NCBI RefSeq assembly: GCF_900107975.1
Contig: NZ_FNVF01000001.1
Location: 935,237 to 999,236, forward strand
Direction: 5' to 3'
Origin: Paenibacillus sp. UNC499MF
GTDB lineage: Bacteria > Bacillota > Bacilli > Paenibacillales > NBRC-103111
DNA length: 64,000 nt
Part shown: positions 24,408 to 33,147 of the stretch, piece after piece
Numbering within the stretch: position 1 is the first letter of the stretch
How the letters are laid out: the number at the start of each line of letters is the position of its first letter
The notes under the pieces: model-generated
Databases searched by the model: none
The model's input: the letters and a program-made list of their open reading frames with translations, nothing else
What the model was told of the DNA's origin: nothing
Program-made: the position numbers and the translations under genes

Positions 24408-26078
24408 GTGAATCCTATGAATATTCCCGCAAAAAGCCCGGATTCACTCGTTTCTTCCGGCATAGGCAGTGCGGAAGCTGAAGCGAACGCTTCTTGTGCA
24501 AGGCTGCCGGAGCTCGGCGCCGCGGAAATGGCCCGCGGAATTAAAGCGGGCCGCTGGACGTCGAGCGAGCTTGTGGAGGCGCATATCGCCCGGATCGGAC
24601 AAATTCAGCCGCTGATCGGAGCGGTTGCCGCCCCGCTGTTCGAGGAGGCGCGCCGGGCGGCGGCGGAAGCGGACCGGAGGACCGCTTCGGGAGAACCGCT
24701 CGGTCCTCTGCACGGAGTGCCGGTCAGCGTCAAGGAATCCCTCGATGCGGCGGGAACGCCGTCAACATGGGGGCTGACGGGACGCGCGGCGCCCGCTTCT
24801 GAGGACGATCCGGCCGTCGCCGCTCTCCGCCGGGCCGGAGCGGTCGTCCTGGCTAAGACGAATGCGATGCAACTGCTCATGGGTTGTGAAACCGTCAACC
24901 CTGTATACGGACGCACAAGCAGTCCGTGGAACCCCGCCGAACGATCATCCGGCGGAAGCAGCGGCGGTGAAGCCGCCCTTATCGCGGCGGGCGGATCGCC
25001 GCTCGGTCTCGGCACGGATGTCGGCGGCTCCATCCGTACGCCGGCGCACTTCTGCGGCGTCCACGGGCTGAAGCCGACGCCGGGCCGGGTAGCCTCGCGC
25101 CCGCCGGCGGGCATCACGCACGTCTGCCGCGAGGCGGCGGAGATGGCGAGCACCGGGCCGCTGGCGCGGAAGGTCGAAGACCTCGCGCTCGCCATGGAGG
25201 TGCTCGCTGAGCCGGAGACGCTGCAGGCGCATCCTCTGCAGCGCCCCGGGGAGATCGATCCGGCGCGGCTGCGGATCGGCTTCTACACGTCGGACGGCAT
25301 TTTGCCGCCGTCTCCCTCCGTGGAGCGGGCGGTCTTGGACGCCGCGGAAGCGCTGCGTGCCCGAGGAGTGCCCGTGAAGCCGTTCCGTCTGCCGGAGCCG
25401 GATTTGGCGCTGCATGAGTTCTACGCGCTGATGTCGGCCGCCGGGGCGAAAGGCATCGCGGAGACGGCCGGCACGGATGCGCTTGTCCCGCAGGTGGAAG
25501 GCACACGCCGTTCTTTCGGGCGCTCGCGGACGGCGAATCGATTGCTGGCGCTGCTGCTGCGGAGAATGGGACAGAATATCGCCGGCACGCACATTCTTCC
25601 TTACCTTGGGCGCAAAAGTCGAGAGGAACTCGGGAAAGCCGTGCAGCTCCGCCAAGCCTACCGTGAAAAGTTCGCGGCGGAGATGGAGCGGCAGCAGGTC
25701 GACGTCCTGCTGTCGCCGCCGTTTCTTACGCCCGCAATCCCGCACGATCATTCTCTCGCAATGACGTATGAAGGCTCTTATGCGCTATTGTACAATTATC
25801 TCGGCATGCCCGCAGGGGTCATCAGCCTCAGTCAGGTACGGGCAAGGGAAGCCGCATCAATGCGGGCCGCCGGAAGCCGCGACAGACTGGTTCAGGCCGC
25901 TGCCCAAGCGGACTTGAACAGTGCCGGGCTGCCCGTCGGTGTGCAGGTCGCGGCCGCGCCTTGGCGGGAAGACCGGGTGCTTGCGGTGATGGATATGCTG
26001 GAGAAGCTTTTCCGGGACCGGCCGGATTACCCGGCGGGAAAATTTGCGGCCGCTTCTTTGCCGATTGCCAATAAATGA
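24408..26078 (+). CDS. Amidase signature family hydrolase
   Basis: A 556-residue amidase. The Ser-cisSer-Lys triad is present: Lys in PVSVKESLD, cis-Ser in SSGGSSGGEAAL and nucleophilic Ser in GTDVGGSIRTPAHFCG. The architecture is closer to fatty-acid-amide-hydrolase-like amidases than to GatA, which has different neighbours. The substrate is unknown; control by a PadR regulator suggests an aromatic or xenobiotic amide. The GTG at 24408 or the ATG at 24417 could be the start. The middle of the gene (24.6-25.5 kb) is very G+C-rich. Confidence 0.88.
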   Translation: MNPMNIPAKSPDSLVSSGIGSAEAEANASCARLPELGAAEMARGIKAGRWTSSELVEAHIARIGQIQPLIGAVAAPLFEEARRAAAEADRRTASGEPLGPLHGVPVSVKESLDAAGTPSTWGLTGRAAPASEDDPAVAALRRAGAVVLAKTNAMQLLMGCETVNPVYGRTSSPWNPAERSSGGSSGGEAALIAAGGSPLGLGTDVGGSIRTPAHFCGVHGLKPTPGRVASRPPAGITHVCREAAEMASTGPLARKVEDLALAMEVLAEPETLQAHPLQRPGEIDPARLRIGFYTSDGILPPSPSVERAVLDAAEALRARGVPVKPFRLPEPDLALHEFYALMSAAGAKGIAETAGTDALVPQVEGTRRSFGRSRTANRLLALLLRRMGQNIAGTHILPYLGRKSREELGKAVQLRQAYREKFAAEMERQQVDVLLSPPFLTPAIPHDHSLAMTYEGSYALLYNYLGMPAGVISLSQVRAREAASMRAAGSRDRLVQAAAQADLNSAGLPVGVQVAAAPWREDRVLAVMDMLEKLFRDRPDYPAGKFAAASLPIANK

Positions 26079-26096
26079 TTGCCAGGAGGAACGAGA

Positions 26097-26711
26097 ATGC
26101 CCGGAGCTATTTTTAAAGAAAACGTGAAGAAAGAAACGGGAATATCCTGGGACGAATGGGTTGTGGAGCTCAATCGTTCCGTGAACGAGCTTTGGTCGCA
26201 CGAACAGATCAAGGAGCACATTTGCAAGTCTCACGGCGTTTCGGACGAGTGGGGCGAATGGCTGGCTGCCATGTACGCCCCTTGTCTGGGGAGGACTCCC
26301 GTCGGTGTGACAAAAGACGCAGGCGTTCAAATCGGTGTAAGAAAAACCGTTGCGATGACTCCTCTGCAGGCCTGGAATTATTTGACTTCGAGCCGGGGGT
26401 TGGCGCTGTGGATCGGAAATGTATCCGCCTTCCCTCTTGAGAAAGGAGCGGAATTTTCCTCCGCCGAAGGAGTTACGGGAAAGCTTGCCTCGGTCGTTCC
26501 GTTCCAGAAGCTGCGCATGACTTGGAAGCGTAAAGATTGGATGAACCCTTCTCGGCTTCAGCTTACTTTGACGGCTGCAAAGTCTGGAGGAACCACGATT
26601 TCCATTCATCAGGAAATGCTCGACGATGTCTATATGCGGGAAATGATGAGACGGGAGTGGGAATCCGTGCTGAACCACATTCGTGAGCTGGGGACGGAAG
26701 AACCCGGATAA
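26097..26711 (+). CDS. SRPBCC/AHSA1-like domain protein with DUF4287-like N-terminus
   Basis: A 204-residue protein. The N-terminal 75 residues (KKETGISWDEWVVELN ... WGEWLAAMY) resemble the DUF4287 helical domain. The C-terminal 130 residues (IGVRKTVAMTPLQAWNYLTS to EWESVLNHI) have the START-like SRPBCC fold pattern for binding hydrophobic ligands. The ATG at 26097 is chosen because AGGAGG lies 9 bases upstream. It is 18 bases after the amidase stop. Nothing is seen in 26712-26855 apart from A/T-rich sequence. Confidence 0.78.
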   Translation: MPGAIFKENVKKETGISWDEWVVELNRSVNELWSHEQIKEHICKSHGVSDEWGEWLAAMYAPCLGRTPVGVTKDAGVQIGVRKTVAMTPLQAWNYLTSSRGLALWIGNVSAFPLEKGAEFSSAEGVTGKLASVVPFQKLRMTWKRKDWMNPSRLQLTLTAAKSGGTTISIHQEMLDDVYMREMMRREWESVLNHIRELGTEEPG

Positions 26712-26855
26712 TCCCTCCCGGTCATTGGTGTTTGGAAATGGATTGGTTGTGCGGCCATCGGATACATAGAAAAATAATTACCAAAAGGTACCATCCGGGT
26801 GTAAACTGTAGAGAACGGATCAACTATTCCAAATCTGTTCAAAGGCGGTGCGGAC

Positions 26856-27194
26856 ATGAAGCTGAATCATCTTAACTTGACGGTTACCGACGTTCAGGCG
26901 TCCCAAGCTTTTCTGGAAACATATTTCGGTTTGAAAACCACGGGCACTCGCGGCAGCGGATTCGCGGTTTTGTCCGATGACGGCGGAGCGGTCCTGACAT
27001 TGATGAAAGGCTCGGAAGTCAGCTATCCGAAAACGTTTCATATCGGTTTCATCCAGGACAGCGAAGAAAAAGTGAACGAGATCAACCGGCGTCTCAAAGA
27101 GGACGGGTTCGACGTGGAACCTCCTCAAAGAATGCACGGCTGGACATTTTATGTAAAAGCCCCGGGCGGCTTCGTCGTCGAGGTGCTGAGCTGA
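26856..27194 (+). CDS. VOC (glyoxalase/bleomycin-resistance) family protein
   Basis: A 112-residue single VOC module with the starting MKLNHLNLTVTDVQASQAFL strand-helix and the closing PGGFVVEVLS strand that carries the Glu metal ligand. The N-terminal His in LNHLNL is the other typical ligand. The substrate is unknown. A TTG-started GNAT gene follows after 26 bases. Confidence 0.85.
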   Translation: MKLNHLNLTVTDVQASQAFLETYFGLKTTGTRGSGFAVLSDDGGAVLTLMKGSEVSYPKTFHIGFIQDSEEKVNEINRRLKEDGFDVEPPQRMHGWTFYVKAPGGFVVEVLS

Positions 27195-27220
27195 AAATCG
27201 CCAAGGAGGATTTACTCAAA

Positions 27221-27622
27221 TTGGATATCCGCTACAGTCATTCCAACGAAATCAACAAAGACGAGCTCCGGGAGCTTTTCCTGTCCGTAGATTGGGAATC
27301 GGGCAAGCACCCCGACGAGCTGCACCAGGCGATTCTGAACTCTCACTCGGTCGTGACCGCATGGGACGGGGAAAAGCTTGTCGGGCTGGTTAACGCTCTT
27401 TCCGACGGCGTGATGACGGCGTATTTCCATTACATGCTGGTAAGGCCGGATTACCAGAACCGCGGGATCGGCAAAGAGCTGATGACCGCGATTCTCGGCA
27501 AGTACAGGGAATACAAAACGAAAGTGCTGATTTCTTACGAGGGAGCGGAATCCTTTTACCGTTCGTTGGGTTTTCGGCCCGAGCAGGGAACTCTTCCGCT
27601 GTATATTTCCGAATTGGTTTAA
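27221..27622 (+). CDS. GNAT-family N-acetyltransferase
   Basis: A 133-residue acetyltransferase with the acetyl-CoA loop MLVRPDYQNRGIGKELM (Q/R-x-x-G-x-G/A) and the late ESFYRSLGFRP motif. It starts at TTG nine bases after AGGAGG. It is likely co-transcribed with the VOC gene. Substrate unknown. Confidence 0.85.
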   Translation: MDIRYSHSNEINKDELRELFLSVDWESGKHPDELHQAILNSHSVVTAWDGEKLVGLVNALSDGVMTAYFHYMLVRPDYQNRGIGKELMTAILGKYREYKTKVLISYEGAESFYRSLGFRPEQGTLPLYISELV

Positions 27623-27643
27623 GGATATGGTTGATAAAACCAA

Positions 27644-27781
27644 GTTGACAGCTTGGAAAAATATGTTATAAGATATGGAAATAACGGCTTCTTCCTGCTC
27701 TATGCGGGGTTGCACAGCATGAATTTCCTATCCAGACAGCCTCGGGCGGATCCTTAGGGACAGCCGTTGGGCTGTTTTTTT
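27644..27781 (+). promoter_or_regulatory. Promoter and attenuator-like leader of the amino-acid ABC operon
   Basis: TTGACA followed 16 bases later by TATAAG forms a good promoter. The leader ends in a terminator whose left arm GACAGCC (27759-27765) pairs with GGCTGT (27770-27775) before seven T. An identical GACAGCC occurs 24 bases earlier (27735-27741) and could pair with the same right arm, an alternative fold typical of attenuation. I could not match the leader to a riboswitch class I know. Confidence 0.5.
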
Positions 27782-27882
27782 ATGCACGCAGGAGGTGGGT
27801 GAAAATTTCGAACCGGTACTAGCACTGTCTTTAAACCTTGTTATCCGGTGTGAATAGACGGTTTAACTTTAGGAGGATAATT

Positions 27883-28548
27883 GTGCATCTCGATACGGAC
27901 TTTATGTGGAAACATCTGCCCGATTTTGTTCGAGCCGGAGGGGAAACGCTCAGAATCGGGGGCATCGCGATCTTATTTTCTCTTCTCGTGGCTGTCCTTC
28001 ATTCGTTCATTCTGTATTTCCGCATTCGTCCCTTGACTTGGGCCGTCCGGCTGCATATCGAATTAGCGAGAAACACACCGCTGCTTATCCAGCTGTTTTT
28101 TCTGTATTTCGCCCTGCCGCAGCTGGGAATTAAACTTTCCGCGATGACGACGGTTTTTATTGCGATGACCTTCCTGGGAGGCGGATATTTTACGGAGGTT
28201 TTCCGTTCCGGAATAGAAGCGGTGGACAAATCCCAGTCGGAATCGGGGCTTGCCGTCGGGCTTTCGAAATGGCAGTTGTTCCGGTATGTCATCCTGCCGC
28301 AGGCTTTGCGGATTTCCGTCCCGTCTTTAGTGGCGAATGTGATTTTTCTGCTGAAAGAAACGACGGTCGTGTCCGCGATTGCGGTCCCGGAGCTGCTTTA
28401 CACAACGACCAGCTATATCTCGCTCTACTACAAAACCTACGAGATGCTTCTGATGATGACGCTCTGCTATCTCGTTATATTTCTGCCTCTGTCCTTTCTG
28501 CTCGGCTATCTGGAAAGGAGGTTCCGTCATGGCGCTTTCGGCTTATGA
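27883..28548 (+). CDS. Polar amino-acid ABC transporter permease (first)
   Basis: A 221-residue HisM-type permease with five to six helices and the EAA loop (FRSGIEAVDKSQSESGLAVG) for ATPase contact. Starts at a GTG with AGGAGG 7 bases upstream; it overlaps the second permease gene by 20 bases. The four-gene set permease-permease-ATPase-binding protein is complete. The N-terminal ETLRIGGIAILFS segment is normal for the family. Confidence 0.9.
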   Translation: MHLDTDFMWKHLPDFVRAGGETLRIGGIAILFSLLVAVLHSFILYFRIRPLTWAVRLHIELARNTPLLIQLFFLYFALPQLGIKLSAMTTVFIAMTFLGGGYFTEVFRSGIEAVDKSQSESGLAVGLSKWQLFRYVILPQALRISVPSLVANVIFLLKETTVVSAIAVPELLYTTTSYISLYYKTYEMLLMMTLCYLVIFLPLSFLLGYLERRFRHGAFGL

Positions 28549-29197
28549 GCTGCTGGCCAGAAGCCTTCCCCAGCTTGGTGAAGGGCTGTGGGCAACGCTC
28601 AAAATCTCGCTTGTGACTATCATGTTCAGCGTGATCCTGGGAACCGGATTCGGGGTGCTCCGGACTTCGCGCCGGTTTGTGCCGCGCCTGCTGTCCGGAA
28701 TAGTTCTGGAACTGGTCCGCAGCGTTCCGATCCTGGTCTGGCTGTTTTTCTTTTTTTTCGGGCTGCCGATCCTGTTTGATGTTCATCTTTCCGCATTCGG
28801 CTCCGCGCTGCTTGTCCTGTCGCTCTGGGGAATGACGGAAATCGGAGAAATTGTCAGAGGAGCTCTGCAATCACTGCCCAAAGGGCAGACGGAGGCGGGA
28901 AAATCCCTGGGGCTGAGCGGTCCTCAGCTGCTGGTTTATGTCCTTGTCCCCCAGGCGTTGAGGCGCATGGTGCCGCCGGCTATTAACGTGTTTACGCGGA
29001 TCGTCATGACAAGCTCCCTGACGGTGCTGGTCGGAGTGACGGAGCTGATCAAATCGGGCCAGCAGATCATAGAACGCCATTACACGCTTTCTTACGCCTC
29101 CGTTGTGATTTACGGCCTTATGGCTCTGCTGTATTTTGCTTTATGTTACCCGCTGTCCGTGTTCTCGCGCAGACTGGAAAGAAGATGGACCGGCTAG
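28529..29197 (+). CDS. Polar amino-acid ABC transporter permease (second)
   Basis: A 222-residue HisM-type permease, paralogous to its neighbour, with the EAA loop [20 protein letters not shown]. It starts within the end of the first permease gene. The pair would form a heterodimeric channel. Its stop is 31 bases before the ATPase start. Confidence 0.9.
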   Translation: MALSAYELLARSLPQLGEGLWATLKISLVTIMFSVILGTGFGVLRTSRRFVPRLLSGIVLELVRSVPILVWLFFFFFGLPILFDVHLSAFGSALLVLSLWGMTEIGEIVRGALQSLPKGQTEAGKSLGLSGPQLLVYVLVPQALRRMVPPAINVFTRIVMTSSLTVLVGVTELIKSGQQIIERHYTLSYASVVIYGLMALLYFALCYPLSVFSRRLERRWTG

Positions 29198-29228
29198 CTG
29201 CCGCTTACCGGCCGGAAAGGAGGCTGTC

Positions 29229-29999
29229 ATGGGAGAAGCGCTTCTGCAGCTGAGGCAAGTGGAGAAATCGTTCGACGGACACCGGGTGCTCAAGAGCATC
29301 GATCTGGACGTCGCGCCGGGAGAGGTCGTCGTCATTCTCGGGCCCAGCGGATGCGGCAAAAGCACGCTGCTCCGCTGCTTGAACGGGCTCGAACCGATAC
29401 AGGGCGGGACCCTTCTGTTCAAAGGGGAAGACCCCAGTGCCGGAAAAGTGCCCTGGCGGGCGGCCCGCCAGAAAATCGGCATGGTTTTTCAAAGCTATCA
29501 TCTGTTCCCGCATATGACGGTGCTCGATAATATTTTGCTGGGACCGCTCAAAGTACAAAAGCGGAGCCGGCGCGAAGCGGCCGCGGATGCGGAAAAGCTG
29601 CTTGCGCGCGTCGGCCTGCTGGATAAAAAGAACGCGTATCCCCGGCAGTTATCGGGCGGCCAGCAGCAGCGGATCGCCATCGTCAGGGCGCTTTGCATGC
29701 AGCCCGAGGTAATGCTGTTCGACGAAGTCACGGCGGCTCTCGATCCCGAGATGGTGAAAGAAGTGCTGGAGGTGATGCTGGACTTGGCCCGGGAGGGCAT
29801 GACGATGCTTATCGTGACTCACGAGATGAGATTTGCCCAGGCGGTGGCCGACCGGATCGTCTTTATGGACGAAGGCGAGATTCGTGAAACCGGAACGCCG
29901 GATACGTTTTTCAACAGCCCTCAAAGCGGGCGCGCCAAACAGTTTTTGAATCAGTTTTTTGAATTGGAGACGGGAAAAGGGAGAGAAGAAGCATGGTGA
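29229..29999 (+). CDS. Polar amino-acid ABC transporter ATPase
   Basis: A 256-residue GlnQ-type ATPase: Walker [11 protein letters not shown]-loop [13 protein letters not shown], signature [15 protein letters not shown], Walker [15 protein letters not shown] (Val-Thr in place of the more usual Pro-Thr/Pro-Ser) and switch THEMRFA. The ATG at 29229 is preceded by GGAGG; upstream frame extends into the permease gene and is not family-like. Confidence 0.92.
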   Translation: MGEALLQLRQVEKSFDGHRVLKSIDLDVAPGEVVVILGPSGCGKSTLLRCLNGLEPIQGGTLLFKGEDPSAGKVPWRAARQKIGMVFQSYHLFPHMTVLDNILLGPLKVQKRSRREAAADAEKLLARVGLLDKKNAYPRQLSGGQQQRIAIVRALCMQPEVMLFDEVTAALDPEMVKEVLEVMLDLAREGMTMLIVTHEMRFAQAVADRIVFMDEGEIRETGTPDTFFNSPQSGRAKQFLNQFFELETGKGREEAW

Positions 30000-30880
30000 A
30001 ACGAATAGCCGTATGGGCGGCGGTCATTCTGCTTGCGGGAGTATTGGCCGCTTGCGGAGCCGTCAAAGATCCGAAAGACGCTTCGGGAAGCGTTGCTAAA
30101 CCGGCAGCGGCCGGAGAAAACGGCGGTGGAAGCATCCAGAAAATTAAAGACCGGGGCAAGCTGGTCGTGGGCGTTTTCACGGACAAGCCTCCGTTCGGCT
30201 TTACCGATGACAAAGGGAACAAGATCGGCTTCGACAGCGATCTTGCCAAGCGTTTCGCGAAGGATCTGCTCGGAGACGAATCGAAGATCGAATTCGTGAC
30301 GGTCGAGCCCGCCAGCCGCATTCCGTTTCTGCAAAGCGACAAGGTGGATCTCATCGTGGCGAATATGACGGTGACCGACGAGCGCAAGGAAGCGGTGGAT
30401 TTTACGAATCCGACGATGAAGGTCGCCACGCAGGTGCTCGTATCCGAGAAAAGCGGACTCAAGACGCTGGCCGATCTGAAGGGCAAAAAAATCATCGTCA
30501 CGAAGGGAACGACCGCCGATCTCTTCTTGACTAAAAACCGGCCCGACGTGGAGCTGGTGAAGTACGAGAAAAATACGGAGTCCCTGCAGGCGCTGAAAGA
30601 CGGGCGCGGAGACGGCTATGCCCAGGACAACTTCGTTCTCTTCGCCTGGTCCCGGCAAAATCCCGGCTTCACGCTGATTCCGGAGAAGCTGGAAAAAGAA
30701 GCGCCTATCGCTCCGGCGGTCAAGAAAGGAAATACCGAGCTCCGGGATTGGGTGAACAAGGAGCTGGAGACGCTCGGGCAGGAGAAGTTTCTGCTTCAGC
30801 TTTACGACAAGTACGTCAAAGAGGAGCTCGGCGCAAGTACCGATCCGAACGACGTCATTACAGAAGGCGGCAAGCTTTAA
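29993..30880 (+). CDS. Amino-acid ABC transporter substrate-binding lipoprotein
   Basis: A 295-residue lipoprotein: signal peptide with lipobox LAAC (Cys about residue 19), a Gly/Ala linker, then the SBP_bac_3 domain starting [18 protein letters not shown]. The ligand-site features ([20 protein letters not shown], with the Arg that binds the alpha-carboxylate) are typical of glutamate/aspartate/glutamine or cystine binders. The exact amino acid is not decided by the sequence. It overlaps the ATPase gene by 7 bases. Confidence 0.92.
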   Translation: MVKRIAVWAAVILLAGVLAACGAVKDPKDASGSVAKPAAAGENGGGSIQKIKDRGKLVVGVFTDKPPFGFTDDKGNKIGFDSDLAKRFAKDLLGDESKIEFVTVEPASRIPFLQSDKVDLIVANMTVTDERKEAVDFTNPTMKVATQVLVSEKSGLKTLADLKGKKIIVTKGTTADLFLTKNRPDVELVKYEKNTESLQALKDGRGDGYAQDNFVLFAWSRQNPGFTLIPEKLEKEAPIAPAVKKGNTELRDWVNKELETLGQEKFLLQLYDKYVKEELGASTDPNDVITEGGKL

Positions 30881-30893
30881 ACGGCGCCTTATG

Positions 30894-30945
30894 CAAAGCA
30901 AAGCATCCCCTCTTCCGATTAAGGAGAGGAGATGCTTTTTCTTTG
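30894..30945 (+). terminator. Terminator of the amino-acid ABC operon
   Basis: AAGCATC-CC-CTCT pairs with AGAG-GA-GATGCTT, with outer CAAAG/CTTTG and a T-run. Confidence 0.85.
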
Positions 30946-31053
30946 CCTGCGCGGCATGTACGGCCGACTTTCCTTGGCTTTTGAAGCCCGGTTGATTATC
31001 ATAGACGCAGGGAAAGCAGTAAATACGGAGCAGTCCGCAAGGAGGGAAACCGG

Positions 31054-31650
31054 ATGTCGCCGAGAAATGTGGAACGGGATTTACGCGTCAGGGAAGAACG
31101 GATCGGGCTTATTCTGGATTCGGCCATTACAGTCATTTCGGCAAAAGGGTTCGGAGCCGCGAGCATCAGCGATATCGCCAAGGAGGCCGGTATCAGTATC
31201 GGCACGATGTACCATTATTTCAGCTCCAAAGTCGAAATTTTCGCCGACGTGTTAAAACGCGGGCAGCTCGACTACGGGAAGAGAGCGGCGGAACTGGCCG
31301 ATGAGCAGACGATGCCCCCGCTTCTTAAGCTGCACGAATTCGCGGCGGGATGGCTTGCCAATCCGATCAATTGGGCGTACACGATCATGCTGCAGAGCGC
31401 ACGGACGACCGAAACCGTACCTGCGGAGATCAGGCAGGCCGTCACGGACCGTTTTACGGCCAATCTTAAGCCGATCGCACGCATCATGGAGGACGGACAA
31501 GGCCGGGGAGAAATTATGGCCGGAGATCCGCTTCAGCTGGCTTTTTATTATGTGAGCCTGATTCAAGGGCTGACCCTGCAAAGGGCGCCGGGTTTTGAAA
31601 TCCCCGTTTCTATCGAGGCGGACGCGCTGATTCGTTTGTTTGAGGCTTGA
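31054..31650 (+). CDS. TetR/AcrR-family regulator
   Basis: A 198-residue regulator with a classic helix-turn-helix (GFGAASISDIAKEAGISIGT, then MYHYFSSKVEIFADV) and a TetR_C ligand domain. It lies between two import operons, in the same direction as the sulfonate-type operon, whose promoter has an ATTCGG-N8-CCGAAT inverted repeat; that is a candidate site for it. The ATG has AAGGAGG upstream. Confidence 0.87.
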   Translation: MSPRNVERDLRVREERIGLILDSAITVISAKGFGAASISDIAKEAGISIGTMYHYFSSKVEIFADVLKRGQLDYGKRAAELADEQTMPPLLKLHEFAAGWLANPINWAYTIMLQSARTTETVPAEIRQAVTDRFTANLKPIARIMEDGQGRGEIMAGDPLQLAFYYVSLIQGLTLQRAPGFEIPVSIEADALIRLFEA

Positions 31651-31683
31651 TTTAAACCCGATTTATCCGATAGGAAAAAAGTG

Positions 31684-31731
31684 TTGACAATAAGGTTTTC
31701 AGCCTGATAGAATTCGGATAACAAACCGAAT
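31684..31731 (+). promoter_or_regulatory. Promoter with overlapping inverted repeat for the sulfonate-type operon
   Basis: TTGACA (31684-31689) and TAGAAT (31708-31713) are 18 bases apart. ATTCGG (31712-31717) and CCGAAT (31726-31731) are inverted halves covering the expected start site. AACCGAAT appears again at 31757-31764, and a related TCGGATAAA reads on the minus strand about 50 bases upstream. Confidence 0.55.
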
Positions 31732-31801
31732 CTTTATTCAAGTTGTGAAAAAGGCAAACCGAATAACAACCTTTTACGCACTCGACCAGACAGCTGGAGA
31801 T

Positions 31802-31861
31802 TGGCGGCAGGCTAACAAGCGGGGAAATACACCTGCTTGGCGACCTGCGGCCATTTTTTTT
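31802..31861 (+). terminator. Leader terminator of the sulfonate-type operon
   Basis: TGGC, GCAGG and CAAGC pair in turn with GCTTG, CCTGC and GCCA, with a CTAA/GCGA internal loop, then eight T. It lies about 240 bases before the first structural gene, so it must be bypassed for expression. Confidence 0.75.
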
Positions 31862-31875
31862 CTCAAAACCAATTA

Positions 31876-31969
31876 AACATGTAGGTTTTGTCGTTTTTGT
31901 AAGGGGGATTACATGTTCAAGCAATCATTGGTGTTTAAGCACGCAGCCCGCACATTTGCGCACCGGTAA
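31876..31969 (+). CDS. 18-codon upstream ORF inside a ribosome-site-masking hairpin
   Basis: AAGGGGGAT precedes ATG (31913) of an 18-codon frame ending TAA at 31967-31969; its product reads MFKQSLVFKHAARTFAHR. AACATGTA (31876-31883) and TACATGTT (31910-31917) are perfect 8-bp inverted arms, so the hairpin would enclose the ribosome site and the start codon. This suggests a translated leader peptide. Its product is basic and has no cysteine or other repeated codon. Confidence 0.4.
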
Positions 31970-32104
31970 GGCATTTCGGATACTATGCCGGAACGTGCTG
32001 CATCCGTTCGAGAAAGGGGAGGAGCCCAAGCTGGAGATGGGCGCGGGCATTTGAGCGAAAAGGATACAATTAACAATGGATATACATACGGAGGAGAGAA
32101 AGAT

Positions 32105-33124
32105 ATGAAAACATGGACAACGGCGCTGGTTCTGCTCGTAACGGTTATGTTCGCGGCCGGCTGCGCCCAGAAAGACGGGGCGGCTCAGACGGCAAACGGA
32201 GGCAAGCCGGATTACAAGGGGCTGACCCTCAAGCTGGGCGTACAGGGAAGCGGAGGCATGTATGCCAAAGCGAGGGAAGAGCAGTGGTTCGAGAAAGCCT
32301 ACGAGCCGCTGGGCGTAAAAATCGAATGGGCGGAATTTCAGAGCGGCCCGCCCATGACGGAAGCGATGGCCTCGGACAAACTGGATTTCGCGTCTCTCGG
32401 GAATATGCCGGTCATTGCGGCCCAGTCCGCCGGGATAAAGTTCGAGATTATTTCCCAGATACTGGACGGCAAACGAAATACGGCCATTATCGTGCCGGCG
32501 GACAGTCCGCTCAAGGATATCCGGGATTTGAAAGGCAAGAAGGTTGCCGTGACGAAGGGCAGCAACGCCTATAATCTGCTGACCCGGGGACTTCACGATG
32601 CGGGGGTTAACCCTGCGGACGTTCAAGTCATCCAGCTGCAGCCGAATGAAGCGCAGCCGGCCTTCGATTCCGGCAAGGTCGATGCCTGGGCGTCCTGGGA
32701 TCCGTATATAACCGTCAACACCTTGACGGGAAAAGGAAAAGTGCTGGCCGAAGGCGAAACGCTGGGCGTCCTGGCCCCGTCCTTTGTCATCGTACGCAAA
32801 GAGATTGCGGATAAATATCCGCAGCTGGCCACCGTTTATTTAACCGTACTGGAGAAAGCGAGGCTGTGGGAAGAGCAAAACACCGCGGAAGCCCAGAAGC
32901 GGTATGCGGCGGATTACAAAATCCCCGAAGCGGTCGTCGGCGGGATGCTGGCTCGTTCGAAATCGATTAACATTCCGGTCAGTGAGGCTACCGCTGCGGA
33001 GCTTCAGAAAACAGCCGATTTCCAGGAGTCGGCGGGAACGATCCGCAAGAAGATCGAAGTGGCCGACGCCGTGAACAACACCTTTATCGAAGAGGCGCTC
33101 AAAGCGGCCTCAGCGGCAAAATAA
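32105..33124 (+). CDS. Sulfonate/taurine-type ABC substrate-binding lipoprotein (SsuA-like)
   Basis: A 339-residue lipoprotein: signal peptide with lipobox FAAGC, then an NMT1/SsuA-like domain (KLGVQGSGGMYAKAREEQWFEKA, ending in the helical VADAVNNTFIEEAL). Key blocks are PPMTEAMASDKLDFASLGNMP and GKKVAVTKGSNAYNLL, the usual ligand-site loops of aliphatic sulfonate binders. The ATG at 32105 has GGAGGAGA upstream; an earlier in-frame ATG would add 40 residues before the signal peptide. It heads a four-gene operon. Confidence 0.88.
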   Translation: MKTWTTALVLLVTVMFAAGCAQKDGAAQTANGGKPDYKGLTLKLGVQGSGGMYAKAREEQWFEKAYEPLGVKIEWAEFQSGPPMTEAMASDKLDFASLGNMPVIAAQSAGIKFEIISQILDGKRNTAIIVPADSPLKDIRDLKGKKVAVTKGSNAYNLLTRGLHDAGVNPADVQVIQLQPNEAQPAFDSGKVDAWASWDPYITVNTLTGKGKVLAEGETLGVLAPSFVIVRKEIADKYPQLATVYLTVLEKARLWEEQNTAEAQKRYAADYKIPEAVVGGMLARSKSINIPVSEATAAELQKTADFQESAGTIRKKIEVADAVNNTFIEEALKAASAAK

Positions 33125-33147
33125 TATCCGAAAGAGAGGCGCTGCAC

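Noticed and set aside
31684-31861. S-box (SAM) or T-box leader
   Set aside because: None of the conserved core motifs of either class is present; only the terminator is typical.
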